A DNA stretch of 64,000 bases, taken from assembly GCA_004143945.1 (NCBI GenBank), contig SEHB01000001.1, forward strand, positions 372,001 to 436,000. Reading direction: 5' to 3'. Positions within the stretch are counted from its first letter, which is position 1. Every line of letters starts with the position of its first letter. The stretch comes from Lysobacteraceae bacterium. GTDB taxonomy: Bacteria; Pseudomonadota; Gammaproteobacteria; Xanthomonadales; Rhodanobacteraceae. The translations under genes were made by a program, and so were the position numbers. The notes beneath the pieces were generated by a model. The model was not told where the DNA came from, did no database searches, and saw only the letters and a program-made list of their open reading frames with translations. Of the stretch, positions 18,277-29,101 are shown piece after piece.

Positions 18277-20994
18277 TAACGCGCTGCGATCCGGCGGCGG
18301 CGTCCATGGCGCAGCGAGGCGCTCGACCAGGCGTTGGCGGTAGTCGTCCGCCGGCAGCGCAGCGGACAGCCCGACCCAGACCGCTTCGGCCTCGTCCGCT
18401 TCTGCAGAGCACAGGCGTTCGAGCGCCTGCGCGATGCGCGCGTCGGGATCGTCCGCGCCGGCGGCCGCCACGAAGCGGCGCGCGAGGTCGCCGGCTTCCT
18501 CGCAATCACCGGGCGCACGCGCGCCCGGTCCGGCACTCGCGAACTGCAACGCGAGCATCAGCATGCGCGTGTGCAGGATCGTCACGTGTTCGGGCGGATG
18601 CAGCGGCGACAACAGGGCGAGGCTCTGCTCGAAATCGGCGCGCGCTTCCGCCGCGCGGCCCTGGACGAAACCGACGATGCCACGCCAGCGCAGCGCGCGG
18701 CCGGCATCGAGAGGGCGCTGCAGCTGCATCGCGAGCGCGATCGATTCGTCGAGGTGGCTCCGCGCGTCCGCTTCGGCGCCACGCTGGAACTCGACCGTGC
18801 CGAGGCTCGCGAGTGCCGCGAGCAACGCGCTGGCCTGCGTGTCGCCCTTTGCGCGCGCGACGCGCGCCGCGCGTTCGAGCAACTCCTCGGCGCGTTCGAG
18901 CTGGCCCGCGCGATAGTGCGCGATGCCGAGGTTGATCAGGTTGTCCGCGAGCACCGGATGGTCGGGTCCGTAGAGCGATTCGAGCGTGCGCAGCGAATCC
19001 TCGCGCAGCCGCAGGCCTTCCTCGTTGTGCCCCTGCGCGAACAGCGCGCCGGCGAGCGTGTCCTGCGCTTCGGCCAATGCACGCGGCGCGTCGCCCGCGG
19101 ATGCGAGCTCAGCGACGAGCGGGCGCAGCAGCGCCTCGGCTTCGGCCGCGCGGTCGAGCCTGACCAGCGAGAACGCAAGTGTGTCGTGCAGCTCCGCCCG
19201 AAGCTCACGCCGCGCGGGCGCGCGATCCAGCAGCGTGAGCGCACGTCGCGAGTTCGCGACGATCTCGTCGTGGCGGTTGTGGTGCAGCAGGTCGCGCGCG
19301 CCGAGGTAGATGCCTTGCGCGATCATGCCTGCCTGCTCCGGATCGCCGGGATCGAGCGCGGCCTCGGCGCGTGCGAGCAACGGCGCGCAGGCGTCGGTGC
19401 GGTCGCGCTGCACGAGCAGCGCGCAGCGCAGTTGCAGCGCCTCGCCCGCGAGCAGCGGATCGCCCGAGCGCGCAGCGATCGCATCGGCCTCGTCGAGCAG
19501 CGGCTCGGCCGGGTCGGGCAGGTCGAGGTCGATGTAGGCCGACGCGATCGACAGCAGCAGGCGCACGCGGACGTCGTCGTTGCCGGCGAGCGCATGCCGG
19601 ATTCCGCGCGCGCCTTCGTCGAGCAGGTCGCGCGCGCCGAGGTTCGCGCGCCCGCGTTCGCCGGGGTCCGCGTTGCGGAACAGCGAGGTCATGAACGCGA
19701 GTGCCTCCTGCGCGGTGTCGCGCTGCACCCGCGCCTCGCGCGCCTGCCACAACGCGGCGCCGAGTCCGCCCGCGAGTGCGAGCACGGCGGCGGCCGACGC
19801 CGCCAGCGCCCAGCGATGACGGCGCGCGAAGCGCCCCGCGCGGTAGCGCCATCCGCCGCGGTGCGCGTGCACGGGCTTGTCATCGAGATGCCGCTGCAGG
19901 TCGGCGACGAGAGCGGCCACGCTCGCGTAGCGCATCTGCGGTTCGGGCCGCAGCGCCTTCATGATGATCGCGTCGAGATCGCCCTGCAGGCGACGGCGCA
20001 GGCGTCGCGGCGTGCTCTCGCGCCGCGCGGCGATGCGCGCCGCCTCGCCGTCGTCGTCGTCGCGCACGACCAGCGAACTCGGGCGCGTCGGCACCCGCGC
20101 GCCCGCGGGATCATCGGCGCGTCCCTGCAGCCTGCGCCCCGTCAGCAGTTCGTGCAGCAGCAGGCCGAGCGCGTAGACATCGACGGCCGTGGTGACCGGA
20201 CCGCCCTGGACCTGCTCGGGTGCCGCGTACTCGGGCGTGAACACGCGCGTCGCGGTGGACTCGTCGTTGCCGGGGGCATCGATGAGCTTGGCGATGCCGA
20301 AGTCCAGCAGCTTCACGATGCCGTCGCGCCCGACCAGGATGTTCGAAGGCTTGAGGTCACGATGCACGACGAGATGCTGGTGCGCGTGCGAGACCGCGGC
20401 GCATACGGTGATCATCAGGCGCAGGCGCGATTCCACGCCGAGCGCGCGCCGGTCACACCATTCACGCAGCTCCTCCCCGTCGATGAACTCGAGCGCGAGC
20501 CACGGCTTGCCGTCCGCACTGACACCGCCGTCGACGAGGTGGGCGATGTTCGGGTGCTGCAGCGTGGCGAGGATCTGGCGCTCGGCGTGGAAGCGCCTGG
20601 CCGCGTCCTGGCCGTCCCATCCGCCGCGGATCAGCTTGATCGCGACGTGCTGGTCGAAACCGCCGTCGACGCGCTCGGCGAGCCAGACCGCGCCCATGCC
20701 GCCGCGACCGATCTCGCGCGCGAGCCGGAATGGCCCGAGCCGCAGTCCGGCATGGTCCGGGCCGGCCTGCTCGACGTACTCGCCGGCCAGGCCCGACACC
20801 AGCGCGGGCGCGACATCGGCGAGTCCGGTCGGCTCGGTCGAATCCGCGTCGGCGCGCAACAGTGCGAGCGCTTCCTCGCGCACGCCGTCGTCATCGGGGC
20901 AGGCCGCGACAAGCCGCTCTTCCCATTCGGTCGCAGGCCGTTCGGCAAGCTGCTCGAACAGCGTCCGCGCGCGCCGCCAGCGCTCGGCATCCAT
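18274..20994 (-). CDS. Membrane serine/threonine protein kinase with TPR sensor domain
   Basis: The 906-residue protein has an N-terminal helical segment (1-80), a Hanks-type kinase domain (about 88-350) with the glycine loop IGRGGMGAVWLAE, the ATP-binding Lys at 120 (HVAIK), catalytic loop HRDLKPSN (D213) and DFG at 231-233, then a transmembrane helix near 395-415 and a long extracytoplasmic TPR region to the end. All catalytic residues are present, so it should be active. It is divergent from an ECF sigma factor gene 144 bases away, a pairing often seen where the kinase and sigma factor belong to one signalling pathway. Its substrate is unknown. The stop codon lies in a REP-like repeat. Confidence 0.93.
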   Translation of the reverse strand: MDAERWRRARTLFEQLAERPATEWEERLVAACPDDDGVREEALALLRADADSTEPTGLADVAPALVSGLAGEYVEQAGPDHAGLRLGPFRLAREIGRGGMGAVWLAERVDGGFDQHVAIKLIRGGWDGQDAARRFHAERQILATLQHPNIAHLVDGGVSADGKPWLALEFIDGEELREWCDRRALGVESRLRLMITVCAAVSHAHQHLVVHRDLKPSNILVGRDGIVKLLDFGIAKLIDAPGNDESTATRVFTPEYAAPEQVQGGPVTTAVDVYALGLLLHELLTGRRLQGRADDPAGARVPTRPSSLVVRDDDDGEAARIAARRESTPRRLRRRLQGDLDAIIMKALRPEPQMRYASVAALVADLQRHLDDKPVHAHRGGWRYRAGRFARRHRWALAASAAAVLALAGGLGAALWQAREARVQRDTAQEALAFMTSLFRNADPGERGRANLGARDLLDEGARGIRHALAGNDDVRVRLLLSIASAYIDLDLPDPAEPLLDEADAIAARSGDPLLAGEALQLRCALLVQRDRTDACAPLLARAEAALDPGDPEQAGMIAQGIYLGARDLLHHNRHDEIVANSRRALTLLDRAPARRELRAELHDTLAFSLVRLDRAAEAEALLRPLVAELASAGDAPRALAEAQDTLAGALFAQGHNEEGLRLREDSLRTLESLYGPDHPVLADNLINLGIAHYRAGQLERAEELLERAARVARAKGDTQASALLAALASLGTVEFQRGAEADARSHLDESIALAMQLQRPLDAGRALRWRGIVGFVQGRAAEARADFEQSLALLSPLHPPEHVTILHTRMLMLALQFASAGPGARAPGDCEEAGDLARRFVAAAGADDPDARIAQALERLCSAEADEAEAVWVGLSAALPADDYRQRLVERLAAPWTPPPDRSAL

Positions 20995-21021
20995 CGGAAT
21001 CCCGGCAGTCTCGACCCGCGC

Positions 21022-21049
21022 ATTCTAGGGGATGCGCAGCCGGCTTCGA
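21022..21049 (-). promoter_or_regulatory. Candidate kinase promoter
   Basis: Reading on the minus strand, TCGAAG (21049-21044), a 16-base spacer and TAGAAT (21027-21022) precede the kinase start at 20994 with a predicted leader of about 20 bases. The -35 match is weak; the -10 hexamer recurs elsewhere in the window. Confidence 0.35.
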
Positions 21050-21138
21050 TCGCGGCCGGCTGTCCGGAATGCGACGCCGCTCGCGCAATGTTTCCCCGCG
21101 GCAAGCCCGCGCGCACTACCATGCGCCGAGGAGGCCCC

Positions 21139-21711
21139 ATGACCGAGCACCCCGCCGACCTGACCCGTGCGATCGCCGCCAGCGGCGACGACCGCGCCGC
21201 GCGCGAGGAGGCGTTGCGGCTTGCATGGGACGACCTCATGCGCATCGCGCGCGCGGAACTCGCACGCCACCGGCGCGGCGAGACCCTCAACACGCGCGCG
21301 CTCGTCAACGAGGTGTACCTCAAGCTGTTCGAAGGCAGCGGCGGCGTGTTCGAGAACCGGACGCACTTCTTCGCGACCGCGGCGCGCGCGATGCGCCAGG
21401 TCGTGATCGACTACGCGCGCGCGCGGCTCGCCGAACGCCGCGGCGGCGGTGCCGAACACGTCTCGCTCGACGCACTCGAAGGCGCGCCCCTGCCGATCGA
21501 CGAGCAGGCCGAGCAGCTGGTCGGCATGGACCGCGCGCTCGAGAAGCTCGCGGCACTCGATCCGCGGCTCGTGCAGGTGGTCGAACTGCGCTTCTTCGCG
21601 GGCCTGGAGGTCAAGCACATCGCGGAGCTGCTCGGCGTGTCCGAGCCGACGATCAAGCGCGACACGCGCGCGGCGAAGGCGTTCCTGCACAAGGAACTGT
21701 CCGCGGCCTGA
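21139..21711 (+). CDS. ECF-type RNA polymerase sigma factor (ECF sub-group fused to no anti-sigma)
   Basis: The 190-residue protein is a sigma-70 family ECF factor of the type described by TIGR02999. Region 2 is seen in ARAELARHRRGETLNTRALVNEVYLKLFEG and the FENRTHFFATAARAMRQVVIDYARARLAERRGG segment; region 4 is the C-terminal helix-turn-helix ELRFFAGLEVKHIAELLGVSEPTIKRDTRAAKAFL. A GAGGAGG ribosome site (21128-21134) selects ATG 21139. No anti-sigma gene is adjacent; instead a divergent membrane kinase lies next to it, and control by phosphorylation is a reasonable inference. truC follows after 16 bases and may be co-transcribed. Confidence 0.9.
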   Translation: MTEHPADLTRAIAASGDDRAAREEALRLAWDDLMRIARAELARHRRGETLNTRALVNEVYLKLFEGSGGVFENRTHFFATAARAMRQVVIDYARARLAERRGGGAEHVSLDALEGAPLPIDEQAEQLVGMDRALEKLAALDPRLVQVVELRFFAGLEVKHIAELLGVSEPTIKRDTRAAKAFLHKELSAA

Positions 21712-21727
21712 GACGTTACGATGGGCG

Positions 21728-22453
21728 ATGAATCCTCCCGCCCTCGAACTTCTCTTCGTCGACGAGCATCTGGTTGCGGTCGACAAGCCGCCGGGGCTCG
21801 CGGTGCACCGCAGCCGCCTCGTCGGCGACGACGAGGACTACCTGATGGACCGGCTGCGCTTGCAGGTCGAGGGGCGACTGCATGCGGTGCACCGGCTCGA
21901 TCGCGCGACCAGCGGCGTGCTGCTCGTCGCGCGGTCGAGCGACGCCGCGGCCGAACTCGGCCGCCAGGCGATGGCGCGCGAAATGCGAAAGACCTATCTC
22001 GCGGTCGTGCGCGGCTGGCCCGCGGAGCAGGGCGAGATCGATTACCCGCTCACGGGCGCGGGACTGCGCGGCGAAGCCAAGCCCGCGGTCACGCGCTGGC
22101 GCCGGCTCGCGACGGTCGAAGTCCCGATCGCGCAGGGGCGCTACGACCAGCAGCGCTATGCATTGCTCGAGGTCACGCCCGAGACCGGCCGCTACCGGCA
22201 GATCCGGCGGCACTTCCATCACGTCTCGCACCACCTGATCGGCGACACCACCCACGGGCGCGGCGACCACAATCGGCTGATCCGGCAACACTTCGGCGTG
22301 CATCGACTGATGCTGCACGCGCTGCAGCTCGAGGTCGCGCATCCGGCGACGCGCGCGCCGCTGCGGATCGAGGCGCCGCTGGATGCGGCCTGGCTGCGGC
22401 TGATGGCCGCATTCGGGTGGCACGACGCGGTGCCCTCGCAACGCGTCGCATAG
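21728..22453 (+). CDS. truC: tRNA pseudouridine synthase (TruC/RluA family)
   Basis: The 241-residue enzyme isomerises uridine to pseudouridine. The catalytic Asp is in the RluA-family motif [17 protein letters not shown] (about residues 56-72), preceded by the typical [21 protein letters not shown]. The stretch [25 protein letters not shown] matches the TruC branch, which modifies U65 of tRNA, and the length is slightly short of the E. coli enzyme. Other RluA-family targets are possible. It lies close behind the ECF sigma gene. Confidence 0.85.
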   Translation: MNPPALELLFVDEHLVAVDKPPGLAVHRSRLVGDDEDYLMDRLRLQVEGRLHAVHRLDRATSGVLLVARSSDAAAELGRQAMAREMRKTYLAVVRGWPAEQGEIDYPLTGAGLRGEAKPAVTRWRRLATVEVPIAQGRYDQQRYALLEVTPETGRYRQIRRHFHHVSHHLIGDTTHGRGDHNRLIRQHFGVHRLMLHALQLEVAHPATRAPLRIEAPLDAAWLRLMAAFGWHDAVPSQRVA

Positions 22454-22500
22454 GTTGGATAACTTCGGGCCGTTGGCCCTGGGCGCAGGCCGAAGGCCGG

Positions 22501-22586
22501 AGTCGAAGGGACACCGCAGCCAGCCTGTTGCCACGCGCATGCGCTTCGACTGCGCGGCCTGCGGACGCTCCGCTCAGCGCGAACGG
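22501..22586. repeat. REP-like element upstream of guaB
   Basis: AGTCGAAG (22501-22508) and CTTCGACT (22544-22551) form an inverted pair. The right arm continues through a GC-rich stretch into CTCAGCGCGAACGG (22573-22586). This CTTCGACT...CTCAGCGCGAACGG layout resembles dispersed repeats known in Xanthomonadales and related genomes. Confidence 0.5.
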
Positions 22587-22626
22587 ATTGTTTCCCTCCG
22601 CGCGCCTGCGCCCGGGCGATGAACGC

Positions 22627-22655
22627 TTGGCCGGCCCGGTCCGAGCCTGTAGAAT
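22627..22655 (+). promoter_or_regulatory. guaB promoter, probably leaderless
   Basis: TTGGCC (22627-22632), a 17-base spacer and TAGAAT (22650-22655) form a good sigma-70 promoter. Only five bases separate the -10 from the ATG at 22661, so the transcript should begin at the start codon. Confidence 0.6.
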
Positions 22656-22657
22656 AG

Positions 22658-24118
<1,461 letters not shown>

Positions 24119-24141
24119 ATCGCGTTGCGATTCGATCGAGC

Positions 24142-24274
24142 GGGAATAGGGAATGGGCACCAAGGAATGGTGAAAGCGATGCCTCCGTGTTCGGGGCAAA
24201 GCCTGGTTCTCGCCCATCCCCGCGATTTCCCTGCTCCTTCCTGATTATTCCCCATTCTCCATTTCCCATTCCCC
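24142..24274. repeat. Inverted GGGAATGGG-type repeats before guaA
   Basis: GGGAATAGGGAATGGG at 24142-24157 faces CCCCATTCTCCATTTCCCATTCCCC-like sequence at 24248-24274, which ends three bases before the guaA ATG. The arms are related to the direct repeat at 3457. They could form a long stem in a guaB-guaA read-through RNA. Confidence 0.6.
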
Positions 24275-24276
24275 GC

Positions 24277-25842
24277 ATGACAGCCCTCCACACCCACAAG
24301 ATCCTGATCCTCGACTTCGGCGCGCAGTACACGCAGCTGATCGCGCGGCGCATCCGCGAGATCGGCGTGTACTGCGAGGTGTGGGCCTGGGACCATGATC
24401 CGGCCGCGATCGCGGCATTCGGCGCGAAGGGCATCATCCTCTCCGGTGGGCCGGAATCGACGACCGAAGCGGGTGCGCCGAGCGCGCCGCAGGCGGTGTT
24501 CGACAGCGGCTTGCCGCTCCTCGGCATCTGCTACGGCATGCAGACGATGGCGGCGCAGCTCGGCGGCGCGACCGAGGCCGCGGATGCGCGCGAGTTCGGG
24601 CATGCGAAGGTCGAGATCGTCGCGGCCGACGCGCTGCTCGCGGGTCTCAGCGACCACGCGCCCGAGCGCGCGCTCGATGTCTGGATGAGCCATGGCGATC
24701 ACGTCGCCGCAGCGCCGCCGGGCTTCGTGGTCACCGCCCGTACCGACCGCATCCCGGTCGCCGCGATGGCGGACGAGGCGCGCCGCTGGTACGGCGTGCA
24801 GTTCCATCCCGAGGTCACGCACACGAAGCAGGGCACCGCGCTGCTGCGCCGCTTCGTCGTCGACATCTGCGGCTGCGCGATGCTGTGGACCGCGGCGAAC
24901 ATCATCGAGGACCAGGTCGCGCGCGTGCGTGCGCAGGTCGGCGACGACAAGGTCCTGCTCGGCCTTTCGGGCGGCGTCGACTCCTCCGTCGTCGCCGCGT
25001 TGCTGCATCGTGCGGTCGGCGATCGCCTGACCTGTGTGTTCGTCGACACCGGCCTGCTGCGCTGGAAGGAAGGCGACCAGGTGATGGCGACGATGGCGCA
25101 GAACTTGGGCGTCCGCGTGATCCGCGTCGACGCCGCGCAGCGCTACTTCGACGCGCTCGCGGGCGTCGAGGATCCCGAAGCCAAGCGCAAGATCATCGGA
25201 CGGCTCTTCATCGAGATCTTCGACGAGGAAGCGCACAGGCTCGAGGGCGTGAGGTGGCTCGCGCAGGGCACGATCTACCCCGACGTGATCGAGTCCGCCG
25301 GCAGCAGCACCGGCAAGGCCCACGTAATCAAGTCGCACCATAACGTGGGCGGCCTGCCCGAGCGCATGAAGCTCCAGCTCGTCGAGCCGCTGCGCGAGCT
25401 GTTCAAGGACGAGGTGCGCCGCATCGGTGTCGAACTCGGCCTGCCGCGCGAGATGGTCTACCGCCATCCGTTCCCCGGGCCCGGACTCGGCGTGCGCATC
25501 CTCGGCGAGGTCAGGCGCGAATACGCGGAGATCCTCGCGCGGGCCGACGCGATCTTCATCGAGGAGCTGCGCAGGGCCGACCTCTACGACCGCACGAGCC
25601 AGGCGTTCGCGGTGTTCCTGCCGGTGAAGTCGGTCGGCGTCGTCGGCGACGCGCGCGCGTATGAATGGGTCATCGCGCTGCGCGCGGTCGAGACCATCGA
25701 CTTCATGACCGCGCACTGGGCGCACCTGCCGTACGACTTCCTCGACCTCGTTTCGCGCCGGATCATCAACGAGATCCGCGAGGTCTCGCGCGTGGTCTAC
25801 GACATCAGCGGCAAGCCGCCTGCGACGATCGAGTGGGAGTAG
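24277..25842 (+). CDS. guaA: GMP synthase (glutamine-hydrolysing)
   Basis: The 521-residue enzyme aminates XMP to GMP. The N-terminal class I glutamine amidotransferase domain has the nucleophile Cys85 in GICYGMQ and the His/Glu pair in FHPEVTHT; the ATP pyrophosphatase domain has the P-loop [11 protein letters not shown]; the C-terminal dimerisation domain ends [17 protein letters not shown]. The start at 24277 ([15 protein letters not shown]) is chosen because upstream residues would derive from the repeat element. It lacks an obvious ribosome binding site, the preceding bases being pyrimidine-rich repeat. With guaB it completes GMP synthesis from IMP. Confidence 0.97.
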   Translation: MTALHTHKILILDFGAQYTQLIARRIREIGVYCEVWAWDHDPAAIAAFGAKGIILSGGPESTTEAGAPSAPQAVFDSGLPLLGICYGMQTMAAQLGGATEAADAREFGHAKVEIVAADALLAGLSDHAPERALDVWMSHGDHVAAAPPGFVVTARTDRIPVAAMADEARRWYGVQFHPEVTHTKQGTALLRRFVVDICGCAMLWTAANIIEDQVARVRAQVGDDKVLLGLSGGVDSSVVAALLHRAVGDRLTCVFVDTGLLRWKEGDQVMATMAQNLGVRVIRVDAAQRYFDALAGVEDPEAKRKIIGRLFIEIFDEEAHRLEGVRWLAQGTIYPDVIESAGSSTGKAHVIKSHHNVGGLPERMKLQLVEPLRELFKDEVRRIGVELGLPREMVYRHPFPGPGLGVRILGEVRREYAEILARADAIFIEELRRADLYDRTSQAFAVFLPVKSVGVVGDARAYEWVIALRAVETIDFMTAHWAHLPYDFLDLVSRRIINEIREVSRVVYDISGKPPATIEWE

Positions 25843-25858
25843 GCGTATCGTGTGGCGC

Positions 25859-25888
25859 GCGGGCCGCCTCGATGCCGCGGCGGCCCGC
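25859..25888 (+). terminator. GC-rich hairpin after guaA
   Basis: GCGGGCCGCC (25859-25868) and GGCGGCCCGC (25879-25888) are perfect 10-base arms around a 10-base loop, 16 bases after the guaA stop. No T-run follows, so termination is likely but not textbook. Confidence 0.45.
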
Positions 25889-25922
25889 GATCCCGGGGTG
25901 AGCACAACCGGAGGATCCACCC

Positions 25923-26783
25923 ATGAACGCCGTCCCGAAGATGCCCGCGCTGTTCATCGGCCACGGCAGCCCGATGAACACGCTCGAACGCAACGGCTTC
26001 ACCGATGCCTGGCGCGCGCTCGGGCAACGACTTCCGCCTCCGCGCGCGATCCTCGTCGTGTCGGCGCACTGGTTCTTCGGCGCGACCGCGGTGACCGCGA
26101 TGGCGAGGCCGCGCACGATCCATGACTTCTACGGGTTTCCGCAGCCGCTGTTCGATTTCGACTATCCGGCGTCGGGCGCGCCCGACGTGGCCGAGGAAAT
26201 CGTGGAGACCGTCAAGCCGATGTGGGTCGGGCTCGATCACGACCAGTGGGGCCTCGACCATGGCACCTGGAGCGTGCTCGCGCACCTGTATCCCGATGCG
26301 GACATCCCGGTGCTGCAGCTTTCGATCAACGCGCTGAAGCCGCTCGACTATCACCTGGACCTCGGCGCGCGCCTCGCTCCGCTGCGCGAGCGCGGCATCC
26401 TCATCGTCAGTAGCGGCAACGTCGTGCACAACCTGGGCCGCGTGCAGTGGGACCAGCCCGACGGTGCGTTCGACTGGGCCGAGCGCTTCGACGACGCCGT
26501 GCTGGCGCAGCTCGCGGATGATCCGTCGGCGATCCTCGAGGTGACCGGGCATCCGGACTACGCACTCGCGGTGCCCACGCCCGACCATTTCATTCCGCTG
26601 CTGCATGTGGCAGGCCTCGCAGCGGCCGACGGAGCGATTGTCGAGCCGTTGCTGCGAGGCTACTCGCTGGGTTCGATTTCGATGACCTGTTACCAGGCGG
26701 GCGCGTCGAATCGCGGCACGGCGCATCCGGAAGGTTCGGCCGGCCTGCCGCCCGACGTGCCACCGGACCAGACCAATACCTGA
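25923..26783 (+). CDS. ygiD: Class III extradiol dioxygenase, YgiD/DODA-like
   Basis: The 286-residue protein belongs to the LigB-type extradiol ring-cleaving dioxygenases related to E. coli YgiD and plant DOPA 4,5-dioxygenase. Likely metal-binding His residues are in LFIGHGSPMN (residue 14), VVSAHWFF, LDHGTWSVLAHLYP, and PDHFIPLLHVAG near the C-terminus. It has a well-placed CCGGAGGA ribosome site before the ATG. The natural substrate in bacteria is uncertain, probably a catechol. It stands alone between guaA and a phospholipase D gene. Confidence 0.88.
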   Translation: MNAVPKMPALFIGHGSPMNTLERNGFTDAWRALGQRLPPPRAILVVSAHWFFGATAVTAMARPRTIHDFYGFPQPLFDFDYPASGAPDVAEEIVETVKPMWVGLDHDQWGLDHGTWSVLAHLYPDADIPVLQLSINALKPLDYHLDLGARLAPLRERGILIVSSGNVVHNLGRVQWDQPDGAFDWAERFDDAVLAQLADDPSAILEVTGHPDYALAVPTPDHFIPLLHVAGLAAADGAIVEPLLRGYSLGSISMTCYQAGASNRGTAHPEGSAGLPPDVPPDQTNT

Positions 26784-26788
26784 CGGAT

Positions 26789-26814
26789 CGCATGCCGTTT
26801 GGCCGGCGCATGCG
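26789..26814 (+). terminator. Candidate hairpin after ygiD
   Basis: CGCATGC (26789-26795) pairs with GCATGCG (26808-26814) just beyond the ygiD stop. No T-run follows; weak evidence for termination. Confidence 0.25.
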
Positions 26815-26899
26815 CGGCGCGTCACCTTGTGCCCGCGATCGACGACAATCCCGGGCTCGGAAGGGCGTCCGCCACGCGCCCGTGGACCCGCAGCGCACG

Positions 26900-28465
26900 A
26901 TGATCACGATGAAACGCCTGCTGCGCCTGGTCGGGATCGCGACGTTGCTGGTCGTCGCACTCGTCGTCAGCGGCCTGCTGCTCGCGGACCGGCTCACGCC
27001 ACGCGCAACCGGCGAGCCGAGCCAGTCCTTGCCGGTGCAGGCGGACCAGACCGAGATCGATCGCGAACTCGCGCCGATGCTCGCCGAACATCCGGGCGAA
27101 ACCGGCGTGCTCATGTTGTCGGACGGACTCGACGGCTTCGCCGCGCGCGCGATGGCCGCGCGCAAGGCCGGGCGCAGCCTCGACCTGCAGTACTACATCT
27201 GGCACGACGACCCGACCGGTCACCTGCTCGCGCGCGAGGTGTACTTCGCGGCCGAGCGCGGCGTGCGCGTGCGCATGCTGCTCGACGACATGAATGCCGA
27301 AGGGCTGGACCCCAAGCTCATGACGCTCGACGCGCATCCGAACATCGAGCTGCGACTGTACAACCCGTTCCGCAACCGCGCCGGCATCGCGCGCCTGTTC
27401 GAGATGGTGCAGCGCATCTTCAGCGTGAACCATCGCATGCACAACAAGGCGTGGATCGCAGACGGGCGCGTCGCTGTCGTCGGCGGACGCAACATCGGCG
27501 AGGAATACTTCAGCGCCGATCCCGACGTGAACTTCCGCGACCTCGACCTGTTGCTGTTCGGGCCCGTGGTCGGCGAGGCGAGCACGATCTTCGACGACTA
27601 CTGGAACAGCGCCGCCGCGGTGCCGATCGCCGCATTGAACGCGGTGTCGATCGACGATCTGCGAGCGATCATCGCGCGCTATTCGGACGAGGCGATGGCG
27701 GCGGTCGCGCAGCCGTATCTCGCCCGCGTCGAACGCTCGCGCACGGTACAGGATTACCACGCGCGCGGACTCACGCCGCGCTGGACCCCGCGGGTCGCGA
27801 TCGTCTCCGATCCGCCCATGAAGGGCCGCGACGACGACGGCTCCGACTGGCTGATCCACCGCCTGACCGCGATGCTCGCGACCGCAAGCAGCGAAGCCCT
27901 GCTGATCTCGCCGTACTTCGTGCCCGGCGAAGCCGGCAGCGCTGCGCTGCAACAGCTGGTGGCGCGAGGCGCGGCAGTCGCGGTCGCGACCAATTCGCTC
28001 GCCGCCAATGACGTACCCGCGGTGCACAGCGGCTACGCACGCTACCGCGAGCGCCTGCTGCGCGCGGGCGTGCGCCTGCACGAGCTCAAGGCGCGCGTGC
28101 AGGTCGATACCGCCGGCGTGTTCGGCAGCAGCGGCGCGAGCCTGCACACCAAGGCCTTCGTCGTCGATGGCGCGCGTGGCTTCGTCGGATCGTTCAACCT
28201 CGATCCGCGCTCGGTCGACCTCAACACCGAGATGGGCGTGCTGTTCGACGATCCGGTACTCGCGGCCGCGTTGCGCGAGGAGTTCGCGAAGCTCGCCCGG
28301 CCGGAATCCAGCTACGAGGTCGAGCTCGACGCGCAGGGCGGCCTGCGCTGGCTCGACCGCGCCGCGGATCCGCCATTGCGGCTGGAACGGGAACCCGACA
28401 CGACCTGGACGCGCCGGCTCGTGGTGCGCCTGATCGGTTTGCTGCCGATCGAATCACAACTGTGA
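26900..28465 (+). CDS. clsC: Phospholipase D-family protein, cardiolipin synthase C-like
   Basis: The 521-residue protein has an N-terminal membrane anchor (about residues 5-29, LLRLVGIATLLVVALVVSGLLL) and two phospholipase D HKD motifs: HRMHNKAWIADGRVAVVGGRN around 179-199 and LHTKAFVVDGARGFVGSFNLDPRS in the C-terminal half. This layout and size match ClsC, which makes cardiolipin from phosphatidylglycerol and phosphatidylethanolamine; other PLD-type transferases are possible. The start at ATG 26900 is favoured, with ATG 26909 an alternative. No partner gene like ymdB is adjacent. Confidence 0.82.
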   Translation: MITMKRLLRLVGIATLLVVALVVSGLLLADRLTPRATGEPSQSLPVQADQTEIDRELAPMLAEHPGETGVLMLSDGLDGFAARAMAARKAGRSLDLQYYIWHDDPTGHLLAREVYFAAERGVRVRMLLDDMNAEGLDPKLMTLDAHPNIELRLYNPFRNRAGIARLFEMVQRIFSVNHRMHNKAWIADGRVAVVGGRNIGEEYFSADPDVNFRDLDLLLFGPVVGEASTIFDDYWNSAAAVPIAALNAVSIDDLRAIIARYSDEAMAAVAQPYLARVERSRTVQDYHARGLTPRWTPRVAIVSDPPMKGRDDDGSDWLIHRLTAMLATASSEALLISPYFVPGEAGSAALQQLVARGAAVAVATNSLAANDVPAVHSGYARYRERLLRAGVRLHELKARVQVDTAGVFGSSGASLHTKAFVVDGARGFVGSFNLDPRSVDLNTEMGVLFDDPVLAAALREEFAKLARPESSYEVELDAQGGLRWLDRAADPPLRLEREPDTTWTRRLVVRLIGLLPIESQL

Positions 28466-29029
<564 letters not shown>

Positions 29030-29031
29030 CC

Positions 29032-29048
29032 CCGGGTGCACCACCCGG
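29032..29048 (+). terminator. Short hairpin after tadA
   Basis: CCGGGTG (29032-29038), a three-base loop and CACCCGG (29042-29048) follow the tadA stop directly. No T-run, so a weak terminator or processing site. Confidence 0.35.
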
Positions 29049-29101
29049 CGTTCACCCGATCGGCCTTATGATCGGCCGGTCGACCGCATCGAGAGTCCTG
29101 C

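Noticed and set aside
29030-29101. yybP-ykoY manganese riboswitch before the TerC gene
   Set aside because: Only 72 bases separate tadA from the TerC start, and they contain a small hairpin and a direct repeat but not the riboswitch fold.
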